Shown: in pieces, positions 8,410 through 16,974 of the stretch
How positions within the stretch are numbered: position 1 is the stretch's first letter
How the letters are laid out: each line of letters opens with the position of its first letter
DNA from: Lentibacillus halodurans
GTDB taxonomy: Bacteria > Bacillota > Bacilli > Bacillales > Amphibacillaceae
Reading direction: 5' to 3'
DNA: 64,000 nt
Assembly: GCF_900112045.1 (NCBI RefSeq)
Contig: NZ_FOJW01000005.1
Span: 209,644-273,643, forward strand
Notes under the pieces: generated by a model
What the model saw: only the letters and a program-made list of their open reading frames with translations
Database searches by the model: none
Told to the model about the DNA's origin: nothing
Position numbers and translations under genes: made by a program

Positions 8410-9543
8410 ATGAAGAAAAACGTAGCGGTAATAGGTTTGGGTACGATGGGTAGTATGGTTTCATGGCAACTGGCAAAAAAAGGGGTCAGTGTAACTGGTT
8501 TTGAACAATTTGGAATTGGTCATGACCGTTCAGCGGTGGGCGGAGAGTCAAGGTTGTTTCGGACAGCATACCGTGAAGGTGCGGAATATGTACCCCTTTT
8601 AAGACGGGCCAGACAATTGTGGTGTGACTTGGAAGAACAAAGCGGCAACCGTTTACTGTCACTCATTGGTGGTCTCACAATTGGTAAAGCTGATTCAGTA
8701 AATGTTAGAAACGTCCTTAAAAGCATTCTTGATTATAATATTCAACATAAATTATATGATGTGAAGGAAGCTCAACCGTTATTCCCTCAACATAGATTTG
8801 ATTCTGACGATGCCATTATTCTTGACAAGGAAGCTGGTTATTTGCGACCGGAACTCGCTGTCGTTGCAGCAATCAACCAAGCTGAGAAACATGGAGCTGT
8901 TATCAAGCGTAATACGAAAATTGAAGATATAGAAAACACTGACCAAGGAGTCACGGTTATTGCTAACGGGAAAAGATTTACCTTTGATGAGGTGGTTGTG
9001 ACGGGAGGATCCTGGGTGAAAGAACTGTTACCACAGTATAAGAAGATTATTCAACCAAGGAGAATTATTATGACATGGTTTGTCCCTAAGGATCTCAGTA
9101 AATTCCAGGATGAAAACTTTCCTACATTTGCCAGAACGACGGAAAAATATGATTTTTTCGGTATACCAACTTTAGATCAAAGCATGATCAAAGTTGCATT
9201 AATTGGTTCTGAGGAGGCAATAAACAATCCCGATTTACTGGAAAACAACATTAGTATGGAAGAAATAGCGGCTCCAATCGAAATTGCCTCTTCTTATTTT
9301 AATAATCTCAACCCCGATCCGGTTCGTTTAAGTGCACATATGGACGCTTATACTCCTGACGATCACGCATTGGTTGGCAGGTTGAATGATAAATCTAATG
9401 TCATCGTCATGTCAGGATTCTCCGGTCATGGTTTTAAATTAGCCCCGGTTATGGGAGAAGTTGCTTCAGAATTAATTTTGGATGATCGGACGGAGCATAG
9501 TATTGAACATTTAAACCCTGATCGATTTGACAAAAGCGGATGA
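8410..9543 (+). CDS. FAD-dependent amine oxidase, sarcosine/N-methyltryptophan oxidase family (copy 1)
   Basis: A 377-residue flavoprotein of the DAO/MSOX family, which oxidises N-methyl or other secondary amino acids. Visible: Rossmann FAD motif GLGTMGS (residues 9-15), the family motif GGESRLFRTAYREG, and a C-terminal FAD segment SGFSGHGFKLAPVMGE. In MSOX-type enzymes a cysteine in CxYTxxPD binds FAD covalently. The matching segment here reads HMDAYTPDD, with no cysteine, so FAD is probably not covalently held at that position. First gene of a five-gene operon with a TRAP transporter and a second oxidase; ATG behind GAAGGAG. The substrate is probably what the transporter imports. Confidence 0.85.
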   Translation: MKKNVAVIGLGTMGSMVSWQLAKKGVSVTGFEQFGIGHDRSAVGGESRLFRTAYREGAEYVPLLRRARQLWCDLEEQSGNRLLSLIGGLTIGKADSVNVRNVLKSILDYNIQHKLYDVKEAQPLFPQHRFDSDDAIILDKEAGYLRPELAVVAAINQAEKHGAVIKRNTKIEDIENTDQGVTVIANGKRFTFDEVVVTGGSWVKELLPQYKKIIQPRRIIMTWFVPKDLSKFQDENFPTFARTTEKYDFFGIPTLDQSMIKVALIGSEEAINNPDLLENNISMEEIAAPIEIASSYFNNLNPDPVRLSAHMDAYTPDDHALVGRLNDKSNVIVMSGFSGHGFKLAPVMGEVASELILDDRTEHSIEHLNPDRFDKSG

Positions 9544-9587
9544 TCATCCGTCGGTTGTTAACAATGAAATAAAAAAGGAGTGATCCC

Positions 9588-10619
9588 ATGAGAAAAACGA
9601 TTATATTTTCTGTTAGTGTTATATTTCTTTTATTACTCGCAGCTTGCGGCGGGAATGATGGAACTTCAGAAGCTTCAAATAATAGTAATGGTGAGAACAT
9701 GACCTTAAGAGTAGCTGGTCAGAATAATGAAGATCACCCAAATACAGTTGCACTTGAAAAGATGGCAGAAACAGTTTCTGAAAAAACAGATGGGTGCATT
9801 GAGATGGAAGTATATCCTGCAAATCAGCTGGGAGATTATACGCTAATGTATGAAGAGATTGGAAAAGGCACGGTGGACATGGGATTAATTTCTACGCCTA
9901 CCCACTTGGACAGTCGTCTTGAAATGAATATTCTCCCATATCTATTTACTAATTACGACCAGGTAAGGGAGCATTTTCAACTGGATACTTTTTTTGGAGA
10001 AACTTTACAAGAAATACACAATGAGCAGAATATTCAATTGCTAGGTTTCTTTGCGGAAGGATTTGGAGGGATTGGTACAACGAAAGAAATAACGGCCCCA
10101 TTAGAGTATGGAGCGGATAAAGACGTACTCCTTCGTGTGCCTCAAATTGATATCACGACACAGAATGCCAAACAATTAGGGTTTAATACAGTATCCGTCC
10201 CTTATGCAGAACTCTACACAGCGCTGCAGTCAGGCACTGCTGAAGGTTGGACAGGCGGTCATCCACTCGTAAATTATTTGCAGTATAGTGATATTATTAC
10301 ACATTATTACCAGTATAATGATTTCTTTGAAGCGACGCATTTGCTGGTTAACAAGGATTTGTTTGATGGTTTAAGTGAAGAAGATCAGAAAGCCATACAG
10401 GAAGCAAGTAATGTATTGACTGAAGAAAGTTTTGATGTGGCAGAAGAGAATGAAAAGATGTACCGAGAAAAAATGGAAGAAGAAGGTATCGAAGTGTATG
10501 AGTTTACGGATGAAGAATTGACTACATTGGCCGAAAAAGCAAGAGAAAACGTATGGCCGGAAGCAGAGGAAACGATCGGAAGAGAATTATTGGATAAATT
10601 AATTGAAAACGTTCAATAG
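9588..10619 (+). CDS. TRAP transporter solute-binding lipoprotein, DctP family
   Basis: Extracellular solute receptor of a TRAP transporter. It starts with a lipoprotein signal peptide whose lipobox LAAC places the acylated cysteine at residue 20, so it should be anchored on the outer face of the membrane. The mature part shows the DctP fold signatures, including the ARG-binding region and a PYAELYTALQSG-type segment (about residues 204-215). 343 residues is normal. ATG behind AAAAAAGGAG, 44 bases after the oxidase. Organic acids or N-modified amino acids are plausible ligands; the flanking oxidases favour the latter (inference). Confidence 0.88.
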   Translation: MRKTIIFSVSVIFLLLLAACGGNDGTSEASNNSNGENMTLRVAGQNNEDHPNTVALEKMAETVSEKTDGCIEMEVYPANQLGDYTLMYEEIGKGTVDMGLISTPTHLDSRLEMNILPYLFTNYDQVREHFQLDTFFGETLQEIHNEQNIQLLGFFAEGFGGIGTTKEITAPLEYGADKDVLLRVPQIDITTQNAKQLGFNTVSVPYAELYTALQSGTAEGWTGGHPLVNYLQYSDIITHYYQYNDFFEATHLLVNKDLFDGLSEEDQKAIQEASNVLTEESFDVAEENEKMYREKMEEEGIEVYEFTDEELTTLAEKARENVWPEAEETIGRELLDKLIENVQ

Positions 10620-10632
10620 GGAGGGGGAAACC

Positions 10633-11142
10633 TTGAAAAAATATGTTTATTCCATTTGGAACTTCCTATTAAATCTGCAAAAAGGAATTATGATTATATC
10701 AAGCATACTTATATTGCTGGGTCTGGTAGCGACTGTTTTGCTGCGATATATCTTCCAGGCTGATTTATATGGCCTGGAAGAGTTAATTCTTATCCCTGCA
10801 TTTTGGATGTATTTTATGGGAGCTTCTTATGGAACCCACCTTGATACCCATATTACGGCGGATCTCACAAAAGTCTACATTAAAGATGAACGAATAAAAT
10901 CAATGGTTCAGTTGCTAAACACGGTTATTTGCCTTGTTATAGCTATTGTTTTTACTTTTTGGGCCAATAGCTTTGTTATATGGAGTATCAACAGCGGCGG
11001 CAACTCAAGTGCTTGGAAATACCCACTATATATTCCCCAAAGCGCCATAATGATCGGATTCATACTAATGTCACTATACTTGGCAGTGAAGATGGTTAAT
11101 GATGCAAAAATTTTAGTTGCTCGTAGCGGTAAGGGGTTATGA
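10633..11142 (+). CDS. TRAP transporter small permease, DctQ family
   Basis: Small integral membrane subunit with four predicted helices (about 170 residues). The frame is open from a TTG at 10603 inside the previous gene, but a TTG at 10633 lies nine bases behind a strong GGGAGGGGG and just past the previous stop, so I take that start. The stop overlaps the ATG of the large permease (ATGA), showing translational coupling. It links the solute receptor to the DctM subunit. Confidence 0.85.
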   Translation: MKKYVYSIWNFLLNLQKGIMIISSILILLGLVATVLLRYIFQADLYGLEELILIPAFWMYFMGASYGTHLDTHITADLTKVYIKDERIKSMVQLLNTVICLVIAIVFTFWANSFVIWSINSGGNSSAWKYPLYIPQSAIMIGFILMSLYLAVKMVNDAKILVARSGKGL

Positions 11143-12452
11143 CGATGGAAATTATCTTGCTGATTGCACTATCACTTTTAATCGTATTATTGCTAATTGG
11201 TGTACCGGCTGTATTCGCATTTTTGGGAGCAACACTTTATTTGGTGATATCTCAGGATTATGACCCCAGCTTTTTACTTCCATATGGATATAGTCAATTG
11301 AGTTCTACTGTTCTGTTAGCTATTCCTTTATTTATAATTGCTGGCAAGCTAATGGAATATGGGGGTATGGGCAAGGTCATTATCGATTGGACAGAAATCA
11401 TAGTTGGTAAAGTTAAAGGCGGGCTCGGCATTGTAACTATATTTGCCTGTGCTATTTTCGGATCTATTTCGGGAAGTGCGATGGCGGCCCTCTCTACTAT
11501 CGGGTCAATTATGTTTGGCAAACTCGAAGAAAGAGGATATCCAAGAGGCTATTCCGCTTCTCTCGTTTCCAATTCTTCTGTCTTAGGGCTCTTAATTCCA
11601 CCAAGCGGTATTATGATTTTATATGCATGGCTCAGTAATCAATCTGTACTGGCAAGCTTTTTATCAACAGTGATTCCCGGTGTTATTTTAATTGTACTGT
11701 TAAGTATTATCAATATTGTGTATATGAGAAATAAAACATTAACTTCTGCACCTGTGCTCGATACAGAGTTTAATAAATACAAGTCAAAAAGATTCGGAAT
11801 TAAGACAGTTGTTGCTATTCCAGGCCTGGTCATGCCAATACTGGTTCTTGGAGGTATTTACAGTGGTATCATGACTACAACCGAAGCAGCTGCTGTGGCA
11901 GCATTCTATGCCATTCCAATCGGATTATGGGTTTATAAAGGACTGAAATTCAAAGACTTTAAAACAGTATTTGTTGATGCGGCCACGACAACCGGTATCA
12001 TTATGGTTATGGTGTTTGCGATCATGATCCTTAGCAGAATTTATGTTATGGAAGATATTCCTGAGCTTATTACAAATATTTTGTTCTCAGTAACCGAAAA
12101 TACGATTCTATTAATGCTTATGATTAATGTATTTATGATAATTATCGGGATGCTTATGGACGATGTTAGTGGGGCGCTGCTTACTACACCTATTCTGCTT
12201 CCAATTGTTGTAAACCTTGGCGTAGATCCTGTTCATTTTGCAGCAATTCTGGCCGTGAACTTAGGAATGGGGAACATTACACCGCCAACTGCTCCATTAC
12301 TTTACTTTGGAGGTCAATTAGCGAAGGCCCCGATAAATGAGATGCTTAAACCAACGTTGATTATTCTCTTATGTGCCTGGCTGCCAACGCTGATTATCGT
12401 AACCTATATTCCGGAGGTTTCTTTATTTCTGCCAAACTTATTATTAGATTAA
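11139..12452 (+). CDS. TRAP transporter large permease, DctM family
   Basis: Twelve-or-so helix permease that drives sodium-coupled uptake of the solute delivered by the DctP protein. Family marks: CAIFGSISGSAMAALSTIG (about residues 107-125) and the C-terminal NLGMGNITPPTAPLLYF segment. 437 residues is typical. The start overlaps the DctQ stop by four bases. A degraded copy of the last ~100 bases of this gene plus the start of the next occurs at 37361-37741. Confidence 0.9.
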   Translation: MTMEIILLIALSLLIVLLLIGVPAVFAFLGATLYLVISQDYDPSFLLPYGYSQLSSTVLLAIPLFIIAGKLMEYGGMGKVIIDWTEIIVGKVKGGLGIVTIFACAIFGSISGSAMAALSTIGSIMFGKLEERGYPRGYSASLVSNSSVLGLLIPPSGIMILYAWLSNQSVLASFLSTVIPGVILIVLLSIINIVYMRNKTLTSAPVLDTEFNKYKSKRFGIKTVVAIPGLVMPILVLGGIYSGIMTTTEAAAVAAFYAIPIGLWVYKGLKFKDFKTVFVDAATTTGIIMVMVFAIMILSRIYVMEDIPELITNILFSVTENTILLMLMINVFMIIIGMLMDDVSGALLTTPILLPIVVNLGVDPVHFAAILAVNLGMGNITPPTAPLLYFGGQLAKAPINEMLKPTLIILLCAWLPTLIIVTYIPEVSLFLPNLLLD

Positions 12453-12470
12453 TAGAAAGGTGGTTAGATT

Positions 12471-13595
12471 ATGTCTTATGATGTCGTTATTATCGGAGCA
12501 GGATCGATGGGAATGGCTGCTGGTTATTATCTAAGCAAAGCGAATAAATCGGTTGCACTAATAGACAAATATGACCCGCCCCATTCAGAGGCCTCTCATC
12601 ATGGAGAAAGCAGACTCATTCGTCACGCCTATGGGGAAGGGGAAAATTATGTACCACTCGCCTTGCGTTCACAGGAACTTTGGCAAGCAATGGAAAAACA
12701 AGCTGGTACGAGCGTTTTTTTGCAGACTGGTGTTTTAAATATTGGTACGGAGAAATCTTTATTTTTAAAAAATGTTATCCAATCGGCAAAAACATTTTCT
12801 CTTCCTGCTGTAGTATTGACATCCCAACAAATTAATGAAAGGTGGCCAGGTTACAGTCTTCCCGGAAATTTAATGGGATGCTTTGAAAAAAATTCTGGTA
12901 TATTAATGAGTGAAAAGGCAATCAATTCTTTTCGAAAACTGGCTGTTAGAGATGGAGCTGAAATTTATCCAAATTCAAAAATCCAATTGATTGAAGCAAA
13001 TGATAATAAGGTTAAAGTTAACCTAAATGACCAGGTTATTGAAGGCAACCAACTTATTATAACGGCTGGTAAAGGAACTAATCAAGTTACAGCTCATCTT
13101 GAGAGAAAACTACCGATTACTCCAGTACGAAAAACTTTTTCCTGGTTTCATTCCGATGAAAATTTATATAGTCCGGAAGTATTCCCGGCGTGGTCATTTA
13201 ACGATGAAAACAGTACTTATTATGGTTTTCCAAGCTTAAATCACAGTGGCGTGAAAATTGGAAGGCATGATGGGGGTCACGAGCTTCGGCCGAATGAAAA
13301 ATTGGAGGTTTTTGGGACATATTCTGAAGACAGTGAAGTGACATCAAGTTTTGCTGAAAAGTATTTTTCTCAAAAAGCCCAACATAAAGAAGGGAAGGTT
13401 TGTACGTATACGAACAGCCCTGATGGCGATTTTATTATTGATCGACTGCCAGGTTATCAAAATATTATGGTAGCCTGTGGGTTTTCCGGACATGGTTTTA
13501 AATTCAGCAGTGCAATAGGGGAAGTTTTATCACAGATGGTTTTAAAGAATAAACCCGATATAGATATTTCGAATTTTGGATTGAGCAGATTTTGA
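12471..13595 (+). CDS. FAD-dependent amine oxidase, sarcosine/N-methyltryptophan oxidase family (copy 2)
   Basis: Second MSOX-type flavoprotein of the operon (374 residues), clearly diverged from copy 1. FAD motif [10 protein letters not shown] (residues 8-17), [17 protein letters not shown], and a C-terminal GFSGHGFKFSS. Unlike copy 1 it keeps the cysteine of the covalent flavin motif (VCTYTNSPDGDF), so FAD is likely attached covalently as in monomeric sarcosine oxidase. It starts 19 bases after DctM behind GAAAGGTGG and ends before a terminator. The reaction would yield the demethylated amino acid (or imine), H2O2 and an aldehyde; the substrate is not determined. Confidence 0.87.
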   Translation: MSYDVVIIGAGSMGMAAGYYLSKANKSVALIDKYDPPHSEASHHGESRLIRHAYGEGENYVPLALRSQELWQAMEKQAGTSVFLQTGVLNIGTEKSLFLKNVIQSAKTFSLPAVVLTSQQINERWPGYSLPGNLMGCFEKNSGILMSEKAINSFRKLAVRDGAEIYPNSKIQLIEANDNKVKVNLNDQVIEGNQLIITAGKGTNQVTAHLERKLPITPVRKTFSWFHSDENLYSPEVFPAWSFNDENSTYYGFPSLNHSGVKIGRHDGGHELRPNEKLEVFGTYSEDSEVTSSFAEKYFSQKAQHKEGKVCTYTNSPDGDFIIDRLPGYQNIMVACGFSGHGFKFSSAIGEVLSQMVLKNKPDIDISNFGLSRF

Positions 13596-13616
13596 GATAG
13601 CGTGGTTGTCATCTCC

Positions 13617-13665
13617 GGGCGGTACGGCATTGAAGCAACGTTTCCGCCTATTTTTTGTTTTTTTT
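13617..13665 (+). terminator. Terminator of the oxidase-TRAP operon
   Basis: GGCGG / CCGCC stem with inner ACG/CGT pairing followed by TATTTTTTGTTTTTTTT. Confidence 0.7.
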
Positions 13666-13688
13666 AATAATAGTAGAGTGACAAAATA

Positions 13689-13831
13689 TCAAGGAAAAGT
13701 TTTTCTGGATTCCTCAGCCATTTATAAGCTGTTAAGTGAGTTGGAAAAGGAACAGTCAACCATTAAATCAGATCATGTTTTATAAAAATTTTCTCTATAA
13801 ATATTAATAATTAAATTGAGGGAGTGATAAA
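13689..13831 (+). pseudogene. Remnant of a beta-hydroxyacid dehydrogenase 3' end plus leader, partial duplicate of 22593-22747
   Basis: The bases match, with scattered changes, the end of the intact dehydrogenase gene at 21756-22649 (shared string CTGTTAAGTGAGTTGGAA) and the leader that follows it (TATTAATAATTAAA, GAGGGAGTGATAAAATGG). Only the last ~20 codons are present. It is the left end of a decayed duplicate that continues into the M20 remnant. Confidence 0.75.
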
Positions 13832-14829
13832 ATGGAACAATTATTCACTAAGTTGGATGCTGTATTCGATGAAATGGTAAACATACGACGCCATCTACAT
13901 CAGCATCCTGAGCTGTCTTTTAAAGAGGAGAAAACGGCGGCTTATATTGCTGATTTCCATAAAAAATTAGGTCATGATGTGCGTACGAATGTAGGGGGTA
14001 ATGGGGTCTTGGCGTATCTGAAGGGAGCAAAGACAGGTCCTACAGTTGCGATGCGTGCAGACTTTGACGCACTTCCAATACATGAGTTAAACCGATGTTC
14101 CGTGTTCTGTTTAAATCTGTTCATGATGGTGTGATGCATGCTTGTGGTCATAACGGCCATACAGCAGCTTTATTAGGTCTTGCAAAAGTGCTGAATGAGA
14201 TGACGTCTGAAATAGAAGGCACAATTGTTTTCCTCCACCATCATGCCGAGGAGCTTCCGCCCGGGGAGCAGTCTCTATGATTGATGATGGCTGTCTGGAT
14301 GATGTGGATGTCATATTTGGCACCCACTTACAAGCTCAAATGCTGCTTGGTGAGATTGGATATCGGTCAGGTGCGCTTCAGGCAGCCCCCGATCGATTTG
14401 ATATTACAATCCAAGGTGAAGGGACAGGCGCATATAGCATTGTCATTGGCGGGGAGCTTATCAATAATTTACAGCAAATTGTCAGCAGAAGGGTAGATCC
14501 GCTTGATTCAGCGGTTGTATCTATTTGTAACTTTGAAGCAAAGAATCCTTATAATGTCATTGCGAATACCGCTGGATTGACGGGAACTGTCCGTACCTTT
14601 AAAGAAGAAACCCGCAACTTTATCGAGCAAGAAATAGAAGAAGTGATTAAGGGAACATGTCAGGTGTCCGGTGCCAGTTATCAGTATACGTTTACACGCG
14701 GATATCCAACACTCGTGAATCATGAGGAGGAAACAGCAATTGTTACAGAAACTGTCCATGATGTCCCGGGTGTTGAAAAAGTTACTGAGACACCGCCGAT
14801 TATGGGTGGAGAAGACCTACGATCGGCCG
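13832..14829 (+). pseudogene. Decayed copy of the M20 amidohydrolase gene
   Basis: Near-identical by eye to the intact gene at 22748-23950 but broken at least three times. An extra base near 14085 shifts the frame after DFDALPIHE. A second shift near 14260 follows EELPPG. About ten codons (GHGAYPHNTKD region) are collapsed near 14430. The copy stops being homologous just after PPIMGGED and jumps into the tail of the membrane gene that lies further downstream in the intact locus. Zinc-site segments (HACGHNGHT) survive only in pieces, so no working enzyme is expected. Confidence 0.9.
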
Positions 14830-14990
14830 TTCATGGACAGACTTTGTTAAATTAGGCTGGAAAACAGTTGTTGTTGGTATGTGTGTATTGCTTGGGTTAT
14901 TTTTAGGATCTGCTATCGTGGCAGAAATTATTTTAAGGTTTCAGGGCGTTATTTAGAGCCGATGCTGTTCTCGCTGTTTCGAATTCCGGG
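14818..14990 (+). pseudogene. Remnant of the 3' end of the membrane protein gene (copy of 25182-25314)
   Basis: Directly fused to the M20 remnant. From CGGCCGTTCATGGACAG onward it matches the last ~130 bases of the intact gene at 24856-25314, including its stop (GGCGTTATTTAGAG). The fusion means some 1.4 kb (M20 end, DUF3100 gene, most of the second membrane gene) were deleted from the duplicate. The stretch just after the stop (GCCGATGCTGTTCT) recurs at 32577. Confidence 0.85.
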
Positions 14991-15213
14991 CATAAATATT
15001 TGCCTATTGTAGCCACTTATTACAGCAGGAAAGTGACAATCCCTTAACAGGTCGAAAGTATTGTACCTGACATTTGTCCCATTCATACGATGTCCAATTG
15101 CATATAAGTTCAGTTACTAAAGATTCATTTTCTAATTTACGGAAGGTATTTAATTATTTGAAAAAGAATAGATAAAGTGGAAGTTAAATGAATATTATGG
15201 AGGGATTTTTTAG
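14991..15213. other. Intergenic stretch before the M14 peptidase
   Basis: No gene seen; ends with the ribosome binding site TATGGAGGG of the next gene. Confidence 0.35.
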
Positions 15214-16410
15214 ATGAGGAGAAAAAAGCAGAGGCTTGCATTGGCTTGTAGTGCTGTTTTGTTAAGCGCAGGGATGTTGGCTCCCACGTATGATTCACTA
15301 GTAAAAGCTAACCCAGCTTCCTCTATTATGGAAAAACCACCGGTATCGGGCTTTATAAGCCATGATGAACTGACTCAAAAATTAGATCAGATCGAGCAAA
15401 CGAGTCAAGGAAATGTGGAGGTAGAAGTTGCTGGTTATTCCAATCAAGGCCGTGAAATTTACAAAGCAACGATTGGGTCGGGGGATAAAGTGGCATTCAT
15501 TCAAAGTGAAATTCACGGCAATGAAAAAGTTGGTACAAAAGCGCTGCTAGACATGATCAAACAGATTGGGTCAAATAATTCTCCTGAAATGAGACAGCTT
15601 AGGGAAGAATTAACGATTGTTGCCATGCCGATGATCAACCCGGATGCGACAGAACTGAATCGTCGTGGAAATGAAATGACATGGGATGAAGTGACATCAG
15701 CATTTCCACAACTGCAAACTGCCGAACCTTCCTGGAACTATTATACCTATAAAAACCAATATTGGGATTATGAATCCAATCCAGGCTTCGATGTGAATCG
15801 GGACTTCAATCCTGATTTGAATTACACGCCACAGCCTGAGGATTTTCCAGGTTCATCTTCAGAACCGGGATGGTATATCACACCTGAATCCCAAACGGTG
15901 CGAGATGTTTATAAAGACTTGCAGGATCAATTTGGTACCGTCGATGTTTTCGTAGATTTGCACCATCAAGGAGAATATGTCATAGATGGCACGGATGATC
16001 CAGTTACCCTCTCGCTTTCCGGCGTGTTCGTACCACATCCAGATACTGAAGAGGGCGAGAAATACAGTGAATACGCAGACCAATATAATGTTGATTTTTC
16101 CAAGCAATTGAATGTTGCTGCATATGATGCGTTACAACAAATGGGGAATTCACCATTTGGAAACATTTCATTATATCCCCAAGATTTGGATTTACCTGGA
16201 ACAGCACTTGGCTCCTTTGCATTAAATGGAAGCGGCACTGTCATATTTGAAATAACCGGACAAACACAAGACTTCGGACAAAAGAAAATGGGACAACTGA
16301 ACAAAGCAGTCAAAAATGGTTTATACGGTATATTAAATAGCTTTGCAACAGGGAAAGTTCATGACTTAGATGTTGAAAGATATGATGATATACCGTTGAC
16401 AGACAGGTAA
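15214..16410 (+). CDS. Secreted M14 family zinc carboxypeptidase (copy 1)
   Basis: Extracellular metallopeptidase releasing C-terminal or gamma-linked amino acids. A Sec signal peptide (MRRKKQR, then a hydrophobic stretch to about residue 25) is followed by an M14 domain: zinc ligands in EIHGNE (His and Glu, about residues 104-109) and in DLHHQGEY, and the general-base glutamate in VIFEITGQ. 398 residues. Start ATG behind GGAGGG. It precedes an NhaC antiporter and a thiolase fragment; a second M14 gene lies at 30813, also near an NhaC. It may feed peptides or amino acids to the uptake systems here (inference). Confidence 0.87.
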   Translation: MRRKKQRLALACSAVLLSAGMLAPTYDSLVKANPASSIMEKPPVSGFISHDELTQKLDQIEQTSQGNVEVEVAGYSNQGREIYKATIGSGDKVAFIQSEIHGNEKVGTKALLDMIKQIGSNNSPEMRQLREELTIVAMPMINPDATELNRRGNEMTWDEVTSAFPQLQTAEPSWNYYTYKNQYWDYESNPGFDVNRDFNPDLNYTPQPEDFPGSSSEPGWYITPESQTVRDVYKDLQDQFGTVDVFVDLHHQGEYVIDGTDDPVTLSLSGVFVPHPDTEEGEKYSEYADQYNVDFSKQLNVAAYDALQQMGNSPFGNISLYPQDLDLPGTALGSFALNGSGTVIFEITGQTQDFGQKKMGQLNKAVKNGLYGILNSFATGKVHDLDVERYDDIPLTDR

Positions 16411-16487
16411 ATAATCATGTTAGACATTGGCTCGGAAAGTCATAAGAATAATGGGCTTTAACTCTTGATGAAGACGATTTTAAAGCC

Positions 16488-16529
16488 AAACATCCCGTAT
16501 AACTTTTATAGTGATGCGGGATGTTTTTT
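16488..16529 (+). terminator. Terminator after the M14 peptidase
   Basis: Ten-base perfect stem AAACATCCCG / CGGGATGTTT with a 19-base loop and trailing TTTTA. Confidence 0.85.
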
Positions 16530-16571
16530 AGCTATTTGTTATTTTTGGACTCTTTTTAACGGCTAATTTAA

Positions 16572-16820
16572 TCATTTAACTCTATTATCGCTATCATTCA
16601 ATGTTAAAACGACGTTCTTTAATGCCAATTTAATAGAAGAAACTGGTCCGATTCCTATAATAGTTGGATCGACACCGCGGTTCCCCATGAAACGATACGT
16701 ACCAGGGGTGTTGTTTTGTTGTTTGACATAAGTTTCTGATACGAGTACAACCGCTGATGTATTATCATGTATTCCGCTCGCAGTCCTGCCGTTATCTAGT
16801 GGGCGCATGGACTTGTACAA
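16572..16820 (-). pseudogene. Internal fragment of an acetyl-CoA acetyltransferase (thiolase)
   Basis: The translated fragment contains TASGIHDNTSAVVLVSE and GVDPTIIGIGPV, recognisable as the middle of thiolases (TAGNASGINDGAAAVVLMSE; MGIGPVPA). The N-terminal active-site cysteine region and the C-terminal HPxG and CxG motifs are absent, so this is a relic of about 80 of some 390 residues. Thiolases of this class (MmgA/AtoB) work in acetoacetyl-CoA turnover. Its neighbours have no related function. Confidence 0.8.
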
Positions 16821-16897
16821 ATTATTCCCAAGGTGACCTGGGGTGAAACGAGAGCTACGTGGATTCTCTATAAAACTTAATTTAATTATTTAAAATA

Positions 16898-16926
16898 TTG
16901 ACACTTTGGCACATATAAATTAAGAT
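16898..16926 (+). promoter_or_regulatory. Promoter of the NhaC antiporter gene
   Basis: TTGACA (16898-16903), 17-base spacer, TAAGAT (16921-16926). The -10 box lies inside a long palindrome. Confidence 0.7.
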
Positions 16927-16944
16927 AATTAGAAATTATCTTAA
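16920..16944 (+). promoter_or_regulatory. Hyphenated palindrome over the nhaC -10 region
   Basis: Eleven-base perfect arms around AGA (inner arms TAAGATAATT / AATTATCTTA). It overlaps the -10 and +1, the usual place for a repressor operator. The arms are too A/T-rich and the place wrong for a terminator. The binding protein is unknown. Confidence 0.6.
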
Positions 16945-16974
16945 AAATATTTTTAATAAGGGGGGAGTATTTTA

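Noticed and set aside
14277..14855. 192-codon frame that could pass as a short M20 protein
   Set aside because: It is a piece of the broken M20 copy, lacks the N-terminal metal site and ends in sequence from another gene.
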